Origin: Streptomyces populi
GTDB lineage: Bacteria > Actinomycetota > Actinomycetes > Streptomycetales > Streptomycetaceae
DNA: 64,000 bases
Assembly: GCF_002911015.1 (NCBI RefSeq)
Contig: NZ_KZ626840.1
Span: 1 to 64,000 of the forward strand
Direction of reading: 5' to 3'
Below are positions 24,928 through 34,062 of this stretch, piece by piece. The notes beneath the pieces were generated by a model, which saw nothing but the letters and a program-made list of their open reading frames with translations, had not been told where the DNA came from and made no database searches. The position numbers were made by a program, and so were the translations under genes. Each line of letters starts with the position of its first letter. The first letter of the stretch is position 1.

Positions 24928-26142
24928 TCAGTCCGCGGTACGGACCGGCGTCTCCTGCCCGGTCACCGGCGAGGCCTGCGTGATCACCTCGGAGGGCCGC
25001 CGGCCCCGGTCCATGACACCACCCGTGAAGGCGAGGCCCAGACCGGCCAGGGCGAGGGCCGCGCCGACCAGGTTGGGCGAGGCCCAGCCCCAGCCCGCCG
25101 AGATGACCAGGCCGCCCAGCCAGGCACCACCGGCGTTGGCCAGGTTGAAGGCCGAGTGGTTGGAGGCCGCCGCCATCGTCGGGGCGTCCTTCGCCTTGGC
25201 CATGAGCAGCATCTGGATCGGAGTGGTGATGAGGGAGCCCATCGCACCGATGAAGGTGATCATCACCAGGGCGGGCACGGTGCTGTGGACCGCGTAGTAG
25301 AACGTGACCAGCGCCGCGGCGAGCAGGACGAGCCCCCAGTACATCGTCGGGCGCAGCGCGCGGTCCGTGAGCGGTCCGGCGACCAGGGTGCCGAGGGTCA
25401 TGCCGACGCCGTAGAGGGCGAGGACCCAGGTGACCGACGAGTCGGAGACTCCGGTCAGGTGCGTGAGCATGGGCACGAGGTAGCTGTAGACGGCGAAGAA
25501 GCCGCCGAAGCCCACGACGGCCGTGGCCAGGCCGATGACGACCTGCTTGTTGCCCATGGCGCGCAGCTCGTGCCGGACACCGGACTGCTCCCCCCGCGGC
25601 TGGTTCGGGACGAAGGCGGCCAGCGCGGCCAGCGCGACGAGGCCGATGACGGCGACCGCGCCGTAGGCGGACCGCCAGCCCAGCTGCTGTCCCAGGGCCG
25701 TGGCGGCCGGAACCCCGACGATGTTGGCGATGGTGAGACCGAGGAACATCTTCGAGACGGCGCGTGCCGCCCGGTCCGGGGCCACCAGTCGTGAGGCGAC
25801 GACGGCGCCCACGCCGAACAGCGCGCCGTGCGGCAGGCCCGCCAGGAAGCGGGCGGCGAAGAGCGTGCCGAAGCCGGGAGCGACCGCGGACGCCGTGTTG
25901 CCGATCACGAACAGCCCGGTCAGGAGCAGCAGCAGCCGCTTGTGCGGGACACGCGCGCATATGCCCGTCAGCAGCGGCGCGCCGACGACGACACCGAGCG
26001 CGTAGGCCGACACGACGTTGCCGGCTTGGGGTACGGACACGCCGATCCCGTCGGCGATCTGGGGCAGCAGCCCCATCGTGGCGAACTCGGTCGTGCCGAT
26101 GCCGAACGCGACGACAGCCAGGGCCAGCAGAGCCAAGGGCAT
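24928..26142 (-). CDS. MFS transporter, AraJ/arabinose-efflux-like (12-helix)
   Basis: This 404-residue protein begins MPLALLALAVVAFGIGTTEFATMGLLPQIA, typical of the AraJ/YdhP/PbuE sugar- and drug-efflux branch. 'FGIGTTEF' and 'GLPHGALFGVGAVVA' are signature motifs. Twelve membrane segments are expected. ATG 26142 was chosen because it opens directly into helix 1; an upstream in-frame stretch is Pro/Gly-rich. No regulator is adjacent. The 313 bases to the next gene (26143-26455) hold no other convincing gene. Confidence 0.9.
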   Translation of the reverse strand: MPLALLALAVVAFGIGTTEFATMGLLPQIADGIGVSVPQAGNVVSAYALGVVVGAPLLTGICARVPHKRLLLLLTGLFVIGNTASAVAPGFGTLFAARFLAGLPHGALFGVGAVVASRLVAPDRAARAVSKMFLGLTIANIVGVPAATALGQQLGWRSAYGAVAVIGLVALAALAAFVPNQPRGEQSGVRHELRAMGNKQVVIGLATAVVGFGGFFAVYSYLVPMLTHLTGVSDSSVTWVLALYGVGMTLGTLVAGPLTDRALRPTMYWGLVLLAAALVTFYYAVHSTVPALVMITFIGAMGSLITTPIQMLLMAKAKDAPTMAAASNHSAFNLANAGGAWLGGLVISAGWGWASPNLVGAALALAGLGLAFTGGVMDRGRRPSEVITQASPVTGQETPVRTAD

Positions 26143-26455
26143 GGTGCAGGAGAACCTTTCGAAGACGACGGGCCGGGGACCAGGGAGCGGGGCGGTGCGG
26201 AACCGCCCGTGGTTCCTCGTCCCGTCGCACCGGGCGTCATGCCCCGGAGCGCCCCGGGAGGAGAGTGGGCCCCAGGGAGTGCAGCAATGGAGCGGACGCG
26301 TCCATTCCAAGATCGCCCGGCGTTCGCGGTACCGGGGCGGGCCCGGTCCCCTGGCTGCGGCGGTCGGCCCGGCCGGTGAGCAAGGATAGCCGCCCCGGAC
26401 GTGGCTCCCGCCCGGGGCGGGGGCCACGGTCCGGATCCTCCGCGCCCCGGTCCGG

Positions 26456-29400
26456 TCAGCGTTCCCGGCGGGGCCGGTCGACCCGGCTCTTGACGGAGGT
26501 GACGATCGGGTCGAGGTCCTTGAACTGCTCCGTGTAGGGGCCCACCGCGACACCCCTCACCTTCCGGGACCGGGCGAGCCGCTGGAACGAGGTGGTCCGG
26601 GACGCCGTGGTGAGGATCCGGATCGCGCTGCGCTGCAGGTCGCCCAGACGCATCGTGTAGGCGTCGGCGGCGGGATGGTCGCCGGTCAGGGTGACGGTGT
26701 AGGAGGAGACGGGGCTCGTGGTGTCCCCGGCGGTGACGTGCCGCACGTCCGAGACCGTGATCCCCGCCTTCCGGGCGGCGGTCAGCGCGGAGGAGGCGAG
26801 CAGCTCCCGGACGGCCCGGTAGGCCTCGTCGACCGAGGTGTACCTGGGCCGGGCGGTGTAGGTCTGGTTGTTGAACGCGTCGATGGTGACGGTCCCGGAC
26901 AGCGGGGTCCTCGTCAGGTCGGTCGAGGAGTCCACGGTGGTGGAGACGGTGGTGGAGCCGCCGGCCGCCAGGTTCAGTCCGCCCAGCTGGAAGGCGTAGC
27001 GGACGGAGCCGGTGCTCCTGACGGTCTTCGTGCGGGCGGGCAGGCCGTCGACGTCGATCGTGGGATCGGCCCTGACGGTCGCGTCGACGATGTCGGAGGG
27101 TCTGCCGCCGGGCTCGACGAGGTCGTTGCCGGAGTACATGGTGGCGGTCGCGCCGTGGGCGCCGCCCCAGTCGGTCATCACGGTTCCCTCGAACCCCCAC
27201 TCGCCGCGCAGCACGTCGGTGAGCAGGTCGTAGTTGCCGGAGGCGTAGGTGCCGTTGACCTTGTTGTACGAGCTCATGACGGCCATCGGCTGGGCGGCCC
27301 TGACCACGATCTCGAAGCCCTTGAGCTCGATCTCGCGCAGCGCCCGCTCGCTCACGACGACGTTGCCGGAGGTGCGGGAGGTCTCCTGGTTGTTGCCGGC
27401 GAGGTGCTTGACGGTCACGCCGACGCCGGGGTTGCTCTGGACGCCCAGGGTGGTGGCGGCCGCGGTGAGCCCGGAGACGAGGGGGTCCTCCGAGTAGTAC
27501 TCGAAGTTGCGTCCGTTGAGCGGGTCGCGGTGGATGTTCATGCCCGGCGCCAGCCACAGGGAGACGCCGAAGGCGTTCATCTCCTTGCCGACGGCCGTGC
27601 CGACCCGGGTGACGAGGTCGCGGTCCCAGGTCTGGGCGAGGAGGGTGCCGATGGGCCAGGCGGTGGCGTACCGACGGGCGGCGGGGGTGGTGGACGGCTG
27701 TCGGCCGAGGCGCAGTCCGGCGGGGCCGTCGGACAAGGTCATGCTCGGGATGCCGAGGTCCTCGTGGGCGCCGGTGGTGTATCCGGCCGCTCCCACGGTC
27801 GACGCGGCGGTGCCCGGAACCCCGGAGCCCTCCACCACGTCGGCCAGTTGCCGCACGGAGAGCCCGGCGACGAACCGCTCGATCGAGGTCCTGCCCTTGG
27901 CGACGTCGTAGAGCGTGCTGCCGGGGTCGGTGTGGACGTGGCGGACGTTCTCTCCGGTCCTGGGCGCGTAGGGGGCGCCGGTTCCCTCCCAGTCCTTCTC
28001 GTCGGGGTCGAGGTGGACGGTGGTGGAGGAGATCGTCGAGCCGTCGAGGGCGTGGTACGGGGAGCGGGCGTCGACCGTGACGTCCTGCTCGAGGGCGGAG
28101 GCCGCGTCCCGGGTGCGGAAGGAGCGGGGGTCGAGGGTGATCCCGCGGGCGGCGGCGATCTCCTTCCCCTCGCCGGGGTAGGTGTAGAAGTCCGCCGGTG
28201 TGCTGGTGAGTTCGGACGACGGCCTCTGGTCGTCCAGTTCGTTGTGGACCCGCTCGGTCACCACGGCCTCGGCCAGGTTCAGCTTCGCGGCGACGTGGGT
28301 GTCGCGGGAGGAACTGCCGACGCGGATCAGGTAGTCACCGGCGTCGAGGATCCACGCGGCGCGCGATGCGCTGTAGGAGGCCTGCGAGGAGGTGTCGAAG
28401 CCGATGGTCACCGTCTGCGCGGCGCCGGGGGCCAGGTCGTCCGTCTTCGCGTACCCGGCCAGCTGCTGGTAGGGCTTGTCGGCGCCGGTCTGCGGGGCGG
28501 AGACGTAGACCTGCACGGTCTCCCTGCCGCTGTAGCGGTGCCCGGTGTTGGTGACCTCGGCGGTGACCGTGACCCGCTCGGCGTTCGCGGTCACCTTCCG
28601 GACCCGGATGCCGAAGCCGGTGTAGGAACCGCCGTAGCCGAAGGGGTAGTCGACGACGGAGGCGGGGTCGGCCGCGTCGATCGAGCGGTAGAAGGAGTCG
28701 AAGTAGCGGTAACCGACGTAGACGCCCTCGTCGTAGGTCTCCGTCGTGGAGTTGCCGTCGTTGCCGGCGAAGGTCGCCGAGGCGGGGTAGGCCGAGTAGC
28801 CGGCCGCCCAGGTGTCGGTGAGTTTCCCGGAGGGGGTGGTGGTCCCGTCCAGGATGTCGGCCAGCGCGTTCCCGCTCTCCTGTCCGGCCTGGCTCATCAG
28901 CAGCATCGCGTCCAGGGCCCGGCCGCCGTCGGGGTCCTTCTCGGCGGCGTTGATCTGCCGGTAGAAGCCGGTGTCGATGATGCCGCCGGAGTTGATGACC
29001 ACGACGACGTGCCGGTAGGCGCGGCCCAGCAGTTCGAGGTTGGCCCGCTCGGTGTCGCCGAGGAGGTAGTCGCCCTTGCCCGGGGAACGGTCGAAGCCCT
29101 CGCCGGAGTTGCGGGCGATGACGTAGACGGCGGTGCCGGTCCTGGCGGTCGGCTTCACGGTGTCCGCCGTCAACGGCTGTTCCACGGAGGCGTAGTCGAT
29201 CGCCGGGGCGAGGAGGGAGGAGGCGACGCCGCCGTACTCGGTGTCGTAGGCGCGGGTCATGGCCGACCAGTAGGCGTCGCCGGTGGTGACCTTGTGACCG
29301 GCGTTCTCCAGGCCCTGGCGGACGGTGACGGTGTACCGGTTGTTCACGTCGCCGGATCCGGTGCCTCCCTTGACGGTCCGGTAGGCGCCGACACCGTAGA

Positions 29401-29644
29401 GGGCGATGGTGCCGGACGGGGCGACGGGCAGTGCCCGGTCGTGGTTCTCCATGAGGACCATGCCCTGTTCGGCCGCCTGGCGGGACAGGGCGGCGTGGGT
29501 CTGCTCCAGGGTGGAGGAGCGGGGGCCGGTGGGCTCCGCCCGTGCGGGGATCCACCCGTCGAACATCAGGGCCGCCGCCAGGACCACCGCCCCGGCGGCC
29601 ACGATCACCGGTCTGGTCCGGGAGTGTCGCGGAAGGAAGGTCAT
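26456..29644 (-). CDS. Secreted GH3 beta-glucosidase-type hydrolase with permuted domain order
   Basis: This 1062-residue preprotein has a signal or anchor segment at about 12-36. The domain order is swapped relative to common GH3 enzymes. The alpha/beta-sandwich (GH3 C-type) comes first (about 55-330, including NSGEGFDRSPGKGDYLLGD). An FnIII-like domain is at about 370-450. The (beta/alpha)8 catalytic barrel follows at about 580-870, with IPSMTLSDGPAGLR and KHLAGNNQE. The nucleophile is D825 in GTVMTDWGG. A further roughly 190-residue region follows the barrel. The substrate is probably a beta-linked glucoside or xyloside outside the cell. It diverges from a ROK regulator with a shared operator-like repeat. 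Confidence 0.92.
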   Translation of the reverse strand: MTFLPRHSRTRPVIVAAGAVVLAAALMFDGWIPARAEPTGPRSSTLEQTHAALSRQAAEQGMVLMENHDRALPVAPSGTIALYGVGAYRTVKGGTGSGDVNNRYTVTVRQGLENAGHKVTTGDAYWSAMTRAYDTEYGGVASSLLAPAIDYASVEQPLTADTVKPTARTGTAVYVIARNSGEGFDRSPGKGDYLLGDTERANLELLGRAYRHVVVVINSGGIIDTGFYRQINAAEKDPDGGRALDAMLLMSQAGQESGNALADILDGTTTPSGKLTDTWAAGYSAYPASATFAGNDGNSTTETYDEGVYVGYRYFDSFYRSIDAADPASVVDYPFGYGGSYTGFGIRVRKVTANAERVTVTAEVTNTGHRYSGRETVQVYVSAPQTGADKPYQQLAGYAKTDDLAPGAAQTVTIGFDTSSQASYSASRAAWILDAGDYLIRVGSSSRDTHVAAKLNLAEAVVTERVHNELDDQRPSSELTSTPADFYTYPGEGKEIAAARGITLDPRSFRTRDAASALEQDVTVDARSPYHALDGSTISSTTVHLDPDEKDWEGTGAPYAPRTGENVRHVHTDPGSTLYDVAKGRTSIERFVAGLSVRQLADVVEGSGVPGTAASTVGAAGYTTGAHEDLGIPSMTLSDGPAGLRLGRQPSTTPAARRYATAWPIGTLLAQTWDRDLVTRVGTAVGKEMNAFGVSLWLAPGMNIHRDPLNGRNFEYYSEDPLVSGLTAAATTLGVQSNPGVGVTVKHLAGNNQETSRTSGNVVVSERALREIELKGFEIVVRAAQPMAVMSSYNKVNGTYASGNYDLLTDVLRGEWGFEGTVMTDWGGAHGATATMYSGNDLVEPGGRPSDIVDATVRADPTIDVDGLPARTKTVRSTGSVRYAFQLGGLNLAAGGSTTVSTTVDSSTDLTRTPLSGTVTIDAFNNQTYTARPRYTSVDEAYRAVRELLASSALTAARKAGITVSDVRHVTAGDTTSPVSSYTVTLTGDHPAADAYTMRLGDLQRSAIRILTTASRTTSFQRLARSRKVRGVAVGPYTEQFKDLDPIVTSVKSRVDRPRRER

Positions 29645-29777
29645 CGGCGGCGTCCTCTCTGTCCGAGCCCGACAAGAGCCGGACGCAAGAGGAGCGTATG
29701 AAGCACCTTTTGCTCCGTCAATAACTGAAAACCGCCCGCGTTTCCCGGGTCTCGCGACGACTCGGCACGATGAATTC

Positions 29778-29790
29778 GCCAATGATTGGC
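29778..29790. promoter_or_regulatory. Candidate ROK operator
   Basis: GCCAATGATTGGC is a perfect 6-1-6 inverted repeat between the divergent GH3 and ROK genes. It overlaps the likely -35 element of the ROK gene, an ideal position for autoregulation and co-control. Confidence 0.6.
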
Positions 29791-29814
29791 ACAATGACGG
29801 GCGGCCGCTACCCT
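29786..29814 (+). promoter_or_regulatory. Predicted promoter of the ROK gene (leaderless type)
   Basis: TTGGCA (29786-29791) and TACCCT (29809-29814) are 17 bases apart. The ATG at 29823 is only nine bases beyond the -10, and there is no ribosome-binding site, so the transcript is probably leaderless. Confidence 0.5.
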
Positions 29815-29822
29815 CGGGCCGC

Positions 29823-31034
29823 ATGGATGTGACCTCCGATCGTTCCTCACCCCGCAACAGGACCCGGGAAGAGATCTTCCGCGTCATGCAGGGAGGCGGG
29901 GCACTCACCCGCGCGCGCCTCGTCGAGGCCACCGGCCTGTCCCGCAGCACGGTCAACCACGCCGTCACCCGGCTCATAGCCGAGGGGCGCGTGACGGAGG
30001 GCGATCCGGCGGTCAAGGGGCCGGGCAGCGGGAGCGGGCGCCCCGCCGGCGTCCTGCGCTGCGTCCCCCGCCGCACCAACTCCGCCGCGCTCGACTTCGG
30101 GCACACCCACGTCAAGGCCGCCGTCGTCGACGGCTCCGGCCACATGATCGCCCAGCGACGCGCCGACCTGGACGTCGACCATGGGGCGGCCGACGCCATG
30201 GACGCCGCCGCGGACATGCTCGGAGCGCTCCGCCGTGACCACGACGTCGACGCCCTCTCCACCGTCGTCGTCGGCATCCCCGGCCCGTTGGACTCCGCCT
30301 CGGGTCTGGTCCGCTCCCCCACGATCCTCTCGAGCTGGGTCGGCCTCGATCCACGGCGGGAACTGGAGCACCGGCTGGGCCTGCGGGTCCACGTCGAGAA
30401 CGACGCCGTCCTGGGCGCGTACGGGGAACTGCGGCGGGGCGCCGGCCAGGGGTACACGGACTTCCTGTACGTGAAGGTCTCCCACGGCATCGGCGCGGGC
30501 ATGGTGCTGGGCGGCGAGCCCTACCGGGGTTCCCTCGGTTTCGCCGGGGAGATCGGCCACACGCCGCTGCCCGGGTACACGGAGCTGTGCCGGTGCGGCA
30601 GACGCGGCTGCCTGGAGGCGGTCGTCTCCGTCTCCTCGGTCATGGCCCAGGTCGCCCACACCCATCCGGGCCTCGGTCCAGGAGCCTCACCGCTGGAACA
30701 ACCGGACGACCCCACCACCCGGCGCATCCTGAACGACGCCGGCCGCATGCTCGGAGGGGTCCTGTCCGTCCTGAGCAACCTCCTCAATCCGGCCGCGCTC
30801 ATCATCGGGGGCGAGCTCGGCGCCACGGGCGGTCCGCTCCTGGAGGGTGTCGCCTCGGCGGTGCGGCGCGACGCCCAGCCCGCGATCGCCGCGTCCCTGG
30901 ACATCGTTCCCGCCCAGCTCGGGGAGAACGCGGAACTCGTCGGCGCGGCGGCACTCGCCGGCACGATGGCCCTGCGCCCCGGCGGGGCGGTGCGCGGCCG
31001 AGGAGGCGGCGCGACGCCGGGGAGGGCGGTGTGA
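29823..31034 (+). CDS. ROK-family transcriptional regulator
   Basis: This 403-residue protein has an N-terminal winged helix (ALTRARLVEATGLSRSTVNHAVTRLIAEGRV) and a sugar-kinase-like ROK domain. The latter includes 'ALDFGHTHVKAAVVD', 'VVVGIPGPLDSASGLV', 'VENDAVLGAYGELRRGAG' and the zinc site GHTPLPGYTELCRCGRRGCLEA. The order is that of NagC/XylR/Rok7B7 regulators, which release DNA on binding a sugar. It diverges from the GH3 gene and its 3' end faces the GH87 gene, so it probably senses a breakdown product of their glycans. ATG 29823 lacks a ribosome site but sits just after a promoter. Confidence 0.93.
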   Translation: MDVTSDRSSPRNRTREEIFRVMQGGGALTRARLVEATGLSRSTVNHAVTRLIAEGRVTEGDPAVKGPGSGSGRPAGVLRCVPRRTNSAALDFGHTHVKAAVVDGSGHMIAQRRADLDVDHGAADAMDAAADMLGALRRDHDVDALSTVVVGIPGPLDSASGLVRSPTILSSWVGLDPRRELEHRLGLRVHVENDAVLGAYGELRRGAGQGYTDFLYVKVSHGIGAGMVLGGEPYRGSLGFAGEIGHTPLPGYTELCRCGRRGCLEAVVSVSSVMAQVAHTHPGLGPGASPLEQPDDPTTRRILNDAGRMLGGVLSVLSNLLNPAALIIGGELGATGGPLLEGVASAVRRDAQPAIAASLDIVPAQLGENAELVGAAALAGTMALRPGGAVRGRGGGATPGRAV

Positions 31035-31055
31035 CGCCGAGGGGGCGGGCGCTCC

Positions 31056-33128
31056 TCACCAGGGCGCCGGAGCCGGTGGCGGGACCACCGGCGGCCGGTC
31101 GTCGCAGGTGATGGTGTTCGGCAGCTCCCAGGACGCCAGCCAGGGACCGGTCGTGCCGCCGCCGTCGTTGCCGCCGAGGTCGTTCACCGCGAACTCGGAT
31201 CCCGACGCGGGGAAGTTGAAGGATCCGCAGTTGTCGATCCCGACCGCGCCGACGTTGCGGGCGTCCACGTTCTCGAAGGACGCCGAACCCGCGGAGCGGG
31301 CGCTGAGCACGGAGGTTCCGGTGCCGTCCACGCGGATGTCCTTGAAGCGGACGCCCCGGATCGCGTACTTGTCCTTCACCGGGAAGTCGGAGACGAGCAT
31401 GACCGCGTTGTAGGTGTTGTCGAGGAAGTGGTCGCCGGTGACCTCGATGTCGGCGTCGATGTCCCGCTCCAGGGCGTAGAACCAGAGGGCTCCGAGGCCG
31501 ATCTTCCAGTTGAGCTCGAACGGCCCGGAGCGGACCGTGGTGTTGTCCGTGATCCGCAGGTGTCCGCCGAACGGCTCGGCCCCGAACCGGGAGCCGACCT
31601 GGATGGCGCTGCCCTCGCGGACGGGGTCGGCGACGAGGTTCCCGGTGACCGTGTTGTCGGTGCCGCCGTACAGGGCGATGCCGTTGGCGAGGACCGGGCT
31701 CTGGACGGTGTTGTGGGCGAAGACGTTGCGCGCGTCGGCGGACTTCTCGGACCACATGGCCAGACCGTCGTCCCCGGTGTTGCGTACGAAGGTGTCCGAG
31801 ACGCTCGAACCGGTCACGCCGGTATGGAAGTTGACGCCGTCGGCGATCTGGTCGGCGATCACGGTGCGGGTGACCCGCAGCCCGGCCATCGGGCCGTCGA
31901 ACCACATGCCGACCTTGGTGTGGTGCAGGTACAGGCCGTCGATCGTCGAGTCGCCGAGCGCCCCGCCGATGGCGTTGACCTGGTCGGTGTCGACGCGTTC
32001 GCGGACATCGCCCTCCACGGCGAAGCCCGACAGATGGACGTCGTGGCTGCCGCCGTCCGCCGCGTCCTTTCCGTAGAAGCCGACACCGGTGTGGACCGAG
32101 CCGTCGGACGCGGGGGTGTCGAGGGTGACCTGGTGGCCCTTGACGATCGTGTACCAGCTGCCGGCGCCGACGATCGTCACGTCGTCCACGACGATGTGCC
32201 GGTTCACCTGGTACGTGCCCGGCGGAAGGTACACCTCGAGGTGCCGCTTCCTGGCGTGGGTGACGGCCCGGTCGAAGGCGTCGCCCGCGTCACGCCGGCC
32301 CGTGGGATCGGCCCCGAAGGCGAGCACGTTCACGGCGTGCCTCTCGACGTGCGGCGCGCCGACGAGTTGTGTGTCGAGCAGGTCGATCACGGTCCAGGCC
32401 GCGGTGCTGTTCCTGGGCATGGTGAGGCGGACGGTGTCGCCGGCCGTGTACCGCCTGCCGAGCAGGAGCCGCTGCTCGTCGTAGAAGTGGCTGGGCCTGA
32501 ACGGCTTGTCGATGGCGGGTGCGGGGGTGGTGGCGGCGGGGACACAGCCGCACTCGGTGATCCACCAGTCGGGGTGCAGCAGGTCGCCGCGGGGGTCGTT
32601 GCTGAACGGGTACTGGTTGTACAGCCACGAGTAGCGCGAGGTCAGGGTCATCGTGGCGCGGTGCCGGCCGTCGACGGAGACGTCGAGCGGCGCGGTGATG
32701 CCGCCGCCCTCGGGAGCGTCGGGGATGCTGTAGCGCACGGTGAGCGCGTCGGCGGCGCGCGGCAGGGTGAACTCGACGTACCGGCCCGGCTCCAGACGTA
32801 CCGCCGCGCGGCCGGAGGCCTCGGAGGGCAGGGTGTAGGCGGTGCGGTCGGGGCCGATGACGGTGCCGTCCGTCGACGCGTTCTCCGCCTCCTGTTCGGC
32901 GAAGTCCACCGTGGCTCCGCGCCCCGCGACGAGGGCGGGATCGAGCGCGGCCCGGGTCACCCGCGGGGTGTCTCCACCGCCACCGTGCCCGGAGGCGGCC
33001 GGGGCCGGAGCGCCGAGCACGAGCACGAGTCCGGCGGCCACGGCGGTCACCGCCGCGGCTGCCCGGGCCGGCCTCCGTACGCGGCTGCGGACCCGCTCCT
33101 CAGCCGCGCGAGTGGTGTACCGCGCCAT
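31056..33128 (-). CDS. Secreted GH87 alpha-1,3-glucanase (mycodextranase-like)
   Basis: This 690-residue preprotein has a long basic N-region and signal peptide (cleavage near APAPAASG at about 45). An N-terminal beta-sandwich (about 55-265; 'FAEQEAENASTDGTVIG', 'PGRYVEFTLP') acts like a carbohydrate-binding module. The right-handed parallel beta-helix spans about 270-670 ('VNVLAFGADPTGRRDAGDAFDRAV'). Conserved acidic residues in ADQIADGVNFHTG and NTGDDGLAMWSEKS match the GH87 catalytic Asp cluster. The family degrades alpha-1,3-glucan (fungal wall) or nigeran. It ends 21 bases from the convergent ROK gene, suggesting a shared substrate response. Confidence 0.88.
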   Translation of the reverse strand: MARYTTRAAEERVRSRVRRPARAAAAVTAVAAGLVLVLGAPAPAASGHGGGGDTPRVTRAALDPALVAGRGATVDFAEQEAENASTDGTVIGPDRTAYTLPSEASGRAAVRLEPGRYVEFTLPRAADALTVRYSIPDAPEGGGITAPLDVSVDGRHRATMTLTSRYSWLYNQYPFSNDPRGDLLHPDWWITECGCVPAATTPAPAIDKPFRPSHFYDEQRLLLGRRYTAGDTVRLTMPRNSTAAWTVIDLLDTQLVGAPHVERHAVNVLAFGADPTGRRDAGDAFDRAVTHARKRHLEVYLPPGTYQVNRHIVVDDVTIVGAGSWYTIVKGHQVTLDTPASDGSVHTGVGFYGKDAADGGSHDVHLSGFAVEGDVRERVDTDQVNAIGGALGDSTIDGLYLHHTKVGMWFDGPMAGLRVTRTVIADQIADGVNFHTGVTGSSVSDTFVRNTGDDGLAMWSEKSADARNVFAHNTVQSPVLANGIALYGGTDNTVTGNLVADPVREGSAIQVGSRFGAEPFGGHLRITDNTTVRSGPFELNWKIGLGALWFYALERDIDADIEVTGDHFLDNTYNAVMLVSDFPVKDKYAIRGVRFKDIRVDGTGTSVLSARSAGSASFENVDARNVGAVGIDNCGSFNFPASGSEFAVNDLGGNDGGGTTGPWLASWELPNTITCDDRPPVVPPPAPAPW

Positions 33129-33441
33129 CGGGTTCTCGTTTCTCTCGGAGCGGAGGACACCGAGGGCCGCTCGGTGCGCGGCGGCGCGGAGGGAACGGAC
33201 CGTGCCGCTGCGTACCGGGACATTAGGGCGCGACGGTCACCCGTACAAGAGATCGGGCGCATCTTTCCAATATGAAGTACGTATTCTGCAAACTTGAGTC
33301 GACTTCTTGCGTTCGGATTCTCGTTCTCCGGACCGCACCGCCCCTCTCGACGCCAGACGGAACACTCCGGAATCCGGCCGTCGACCGTCCCGGTGGGCGG
33401 GCGCCCGTTCGGCGTCACGACGAGAGGCACCCACCGCAAGA

Positions 33442-33455
33442 AGAATCATGATTCT
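33442..33455. promoter_or_regulatory. TetR operator, site 1 (perfect palindrome)
   Basis: AGAATCATGATTCT is a perfect 14-bp palindrome upstream of the TetR-AKR-QOR operon. A near copy lies 33 bp downstream. Confidence 0.75.
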
Positions 33456-33474
33456 GTTAGCATCTCCCGCAAAG

Positions 33475-33488
33475 GGAATGATGATTCT
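33475..33488. promoter_or_regulatory. TetR operator, site 2
   Basis: GGAATGATGATTCT matches site 1 at 12 of 14 positions and lies just upstream of the TetR start, suiting autorepression. Its extension TGATGATTCT shares the right half of site 1. The rest of 33129-33504 has no gene. Confidence 0.65.
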
Positions 33489-33504
33489 TTTTATGGGAGG
33501 TGCG

Positions 33505-34062
33505 GTGCCTCGACTCACCGACGCGCGCAAGGAACTCCGGCGCACCCAGATCGCCGAGGCCGCCGTGCGCTGCTTCAGCCGCAACGGTCTGGAGCGGACC
33601 TCGATCGCCGACATCACCGTCGAGTCCGGCCTCTCGACCGGCTCGATCTACGCGCACTACCGAAACAAGGCGGACCTGGTCCGGGCCGCCGCCCGCGAGG
33701 TGCTCGCCAAGCGCGCCGACGTCCTCGGCGAGTACGCCGCGGCCGACGCCCCACCCGGCCCCGACGAACTGCTCTCCCGCCTGATCGCCGCGATCGACCC
33801 CGCCGAGGCCCGGGTCGGCGTGCAGACCTGGGGTGAGGCGACCACCGACCCCGCCGTCCGCGACATCGTCGTCGACATGACCGACCGGATGCGCGCGATG
33901 CTGCACGACTGCGTCACGGCCTGGCTCGTCAAGGTCGAGCACCACGAGCCGGCCTCCGCCCGGGAGCGCGCCGCCCCGATCGCCCACCGGGTCATGGCGC
34001 TCTACCAGGCCGAACTGCTGTACGCCGCCTTGCGAACACCGACCGAGGAGACAGCGTCATGA
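33505..34062 (+). CDS. TetR-family transcriptional regulator
   Basis: This 185-residue protein has a TetR helix-turn-helix at about 10-55 (RRTQIAEAAVRCFSRNGLERTSIADITVESGLSTGSIYAHYRNKADLV) and a helical ligand domain. GTG 33505 is preferred because GGGAGG lies just upstream; earlier in-frame ATGs overlap operator site 2. Its stop overlaps the aldo/keto reductase start (ATGA). Two palindromic operators precede it, so it probably represses its own operon until a substrate of the downstream redox enzymes binds. Confidence 0.92.
   Translation: MPRLTDARKELRRTQIAEAAVRCFSRNGLERTSIADITVESGLSTGSIYAHYRNKADLVRAAAREVLAKRADVLGEYAAADAPPGPDELLSRLIAAIDPAEARVGVQTWGEATTDPAVRDIVVDMTDRMRAMLHDCVTAWLVKVEHHEPASARERAAPIAHRVMALYQAELLYAALRTPTEETAS

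Noticed and set aside
26675..29701. 1008-codon open frame on the plus strand
   Set aside because: Exact antisense shadow of the GH3 gene, with Gly/Val/Asp-biased composition and no motif.
31428..33275. 615-codon open frame opposite the GH87 gene
   Set aside because: Antisense shadow; the GH87 frame has a signal peptide and catalytic motifs while this one has none.
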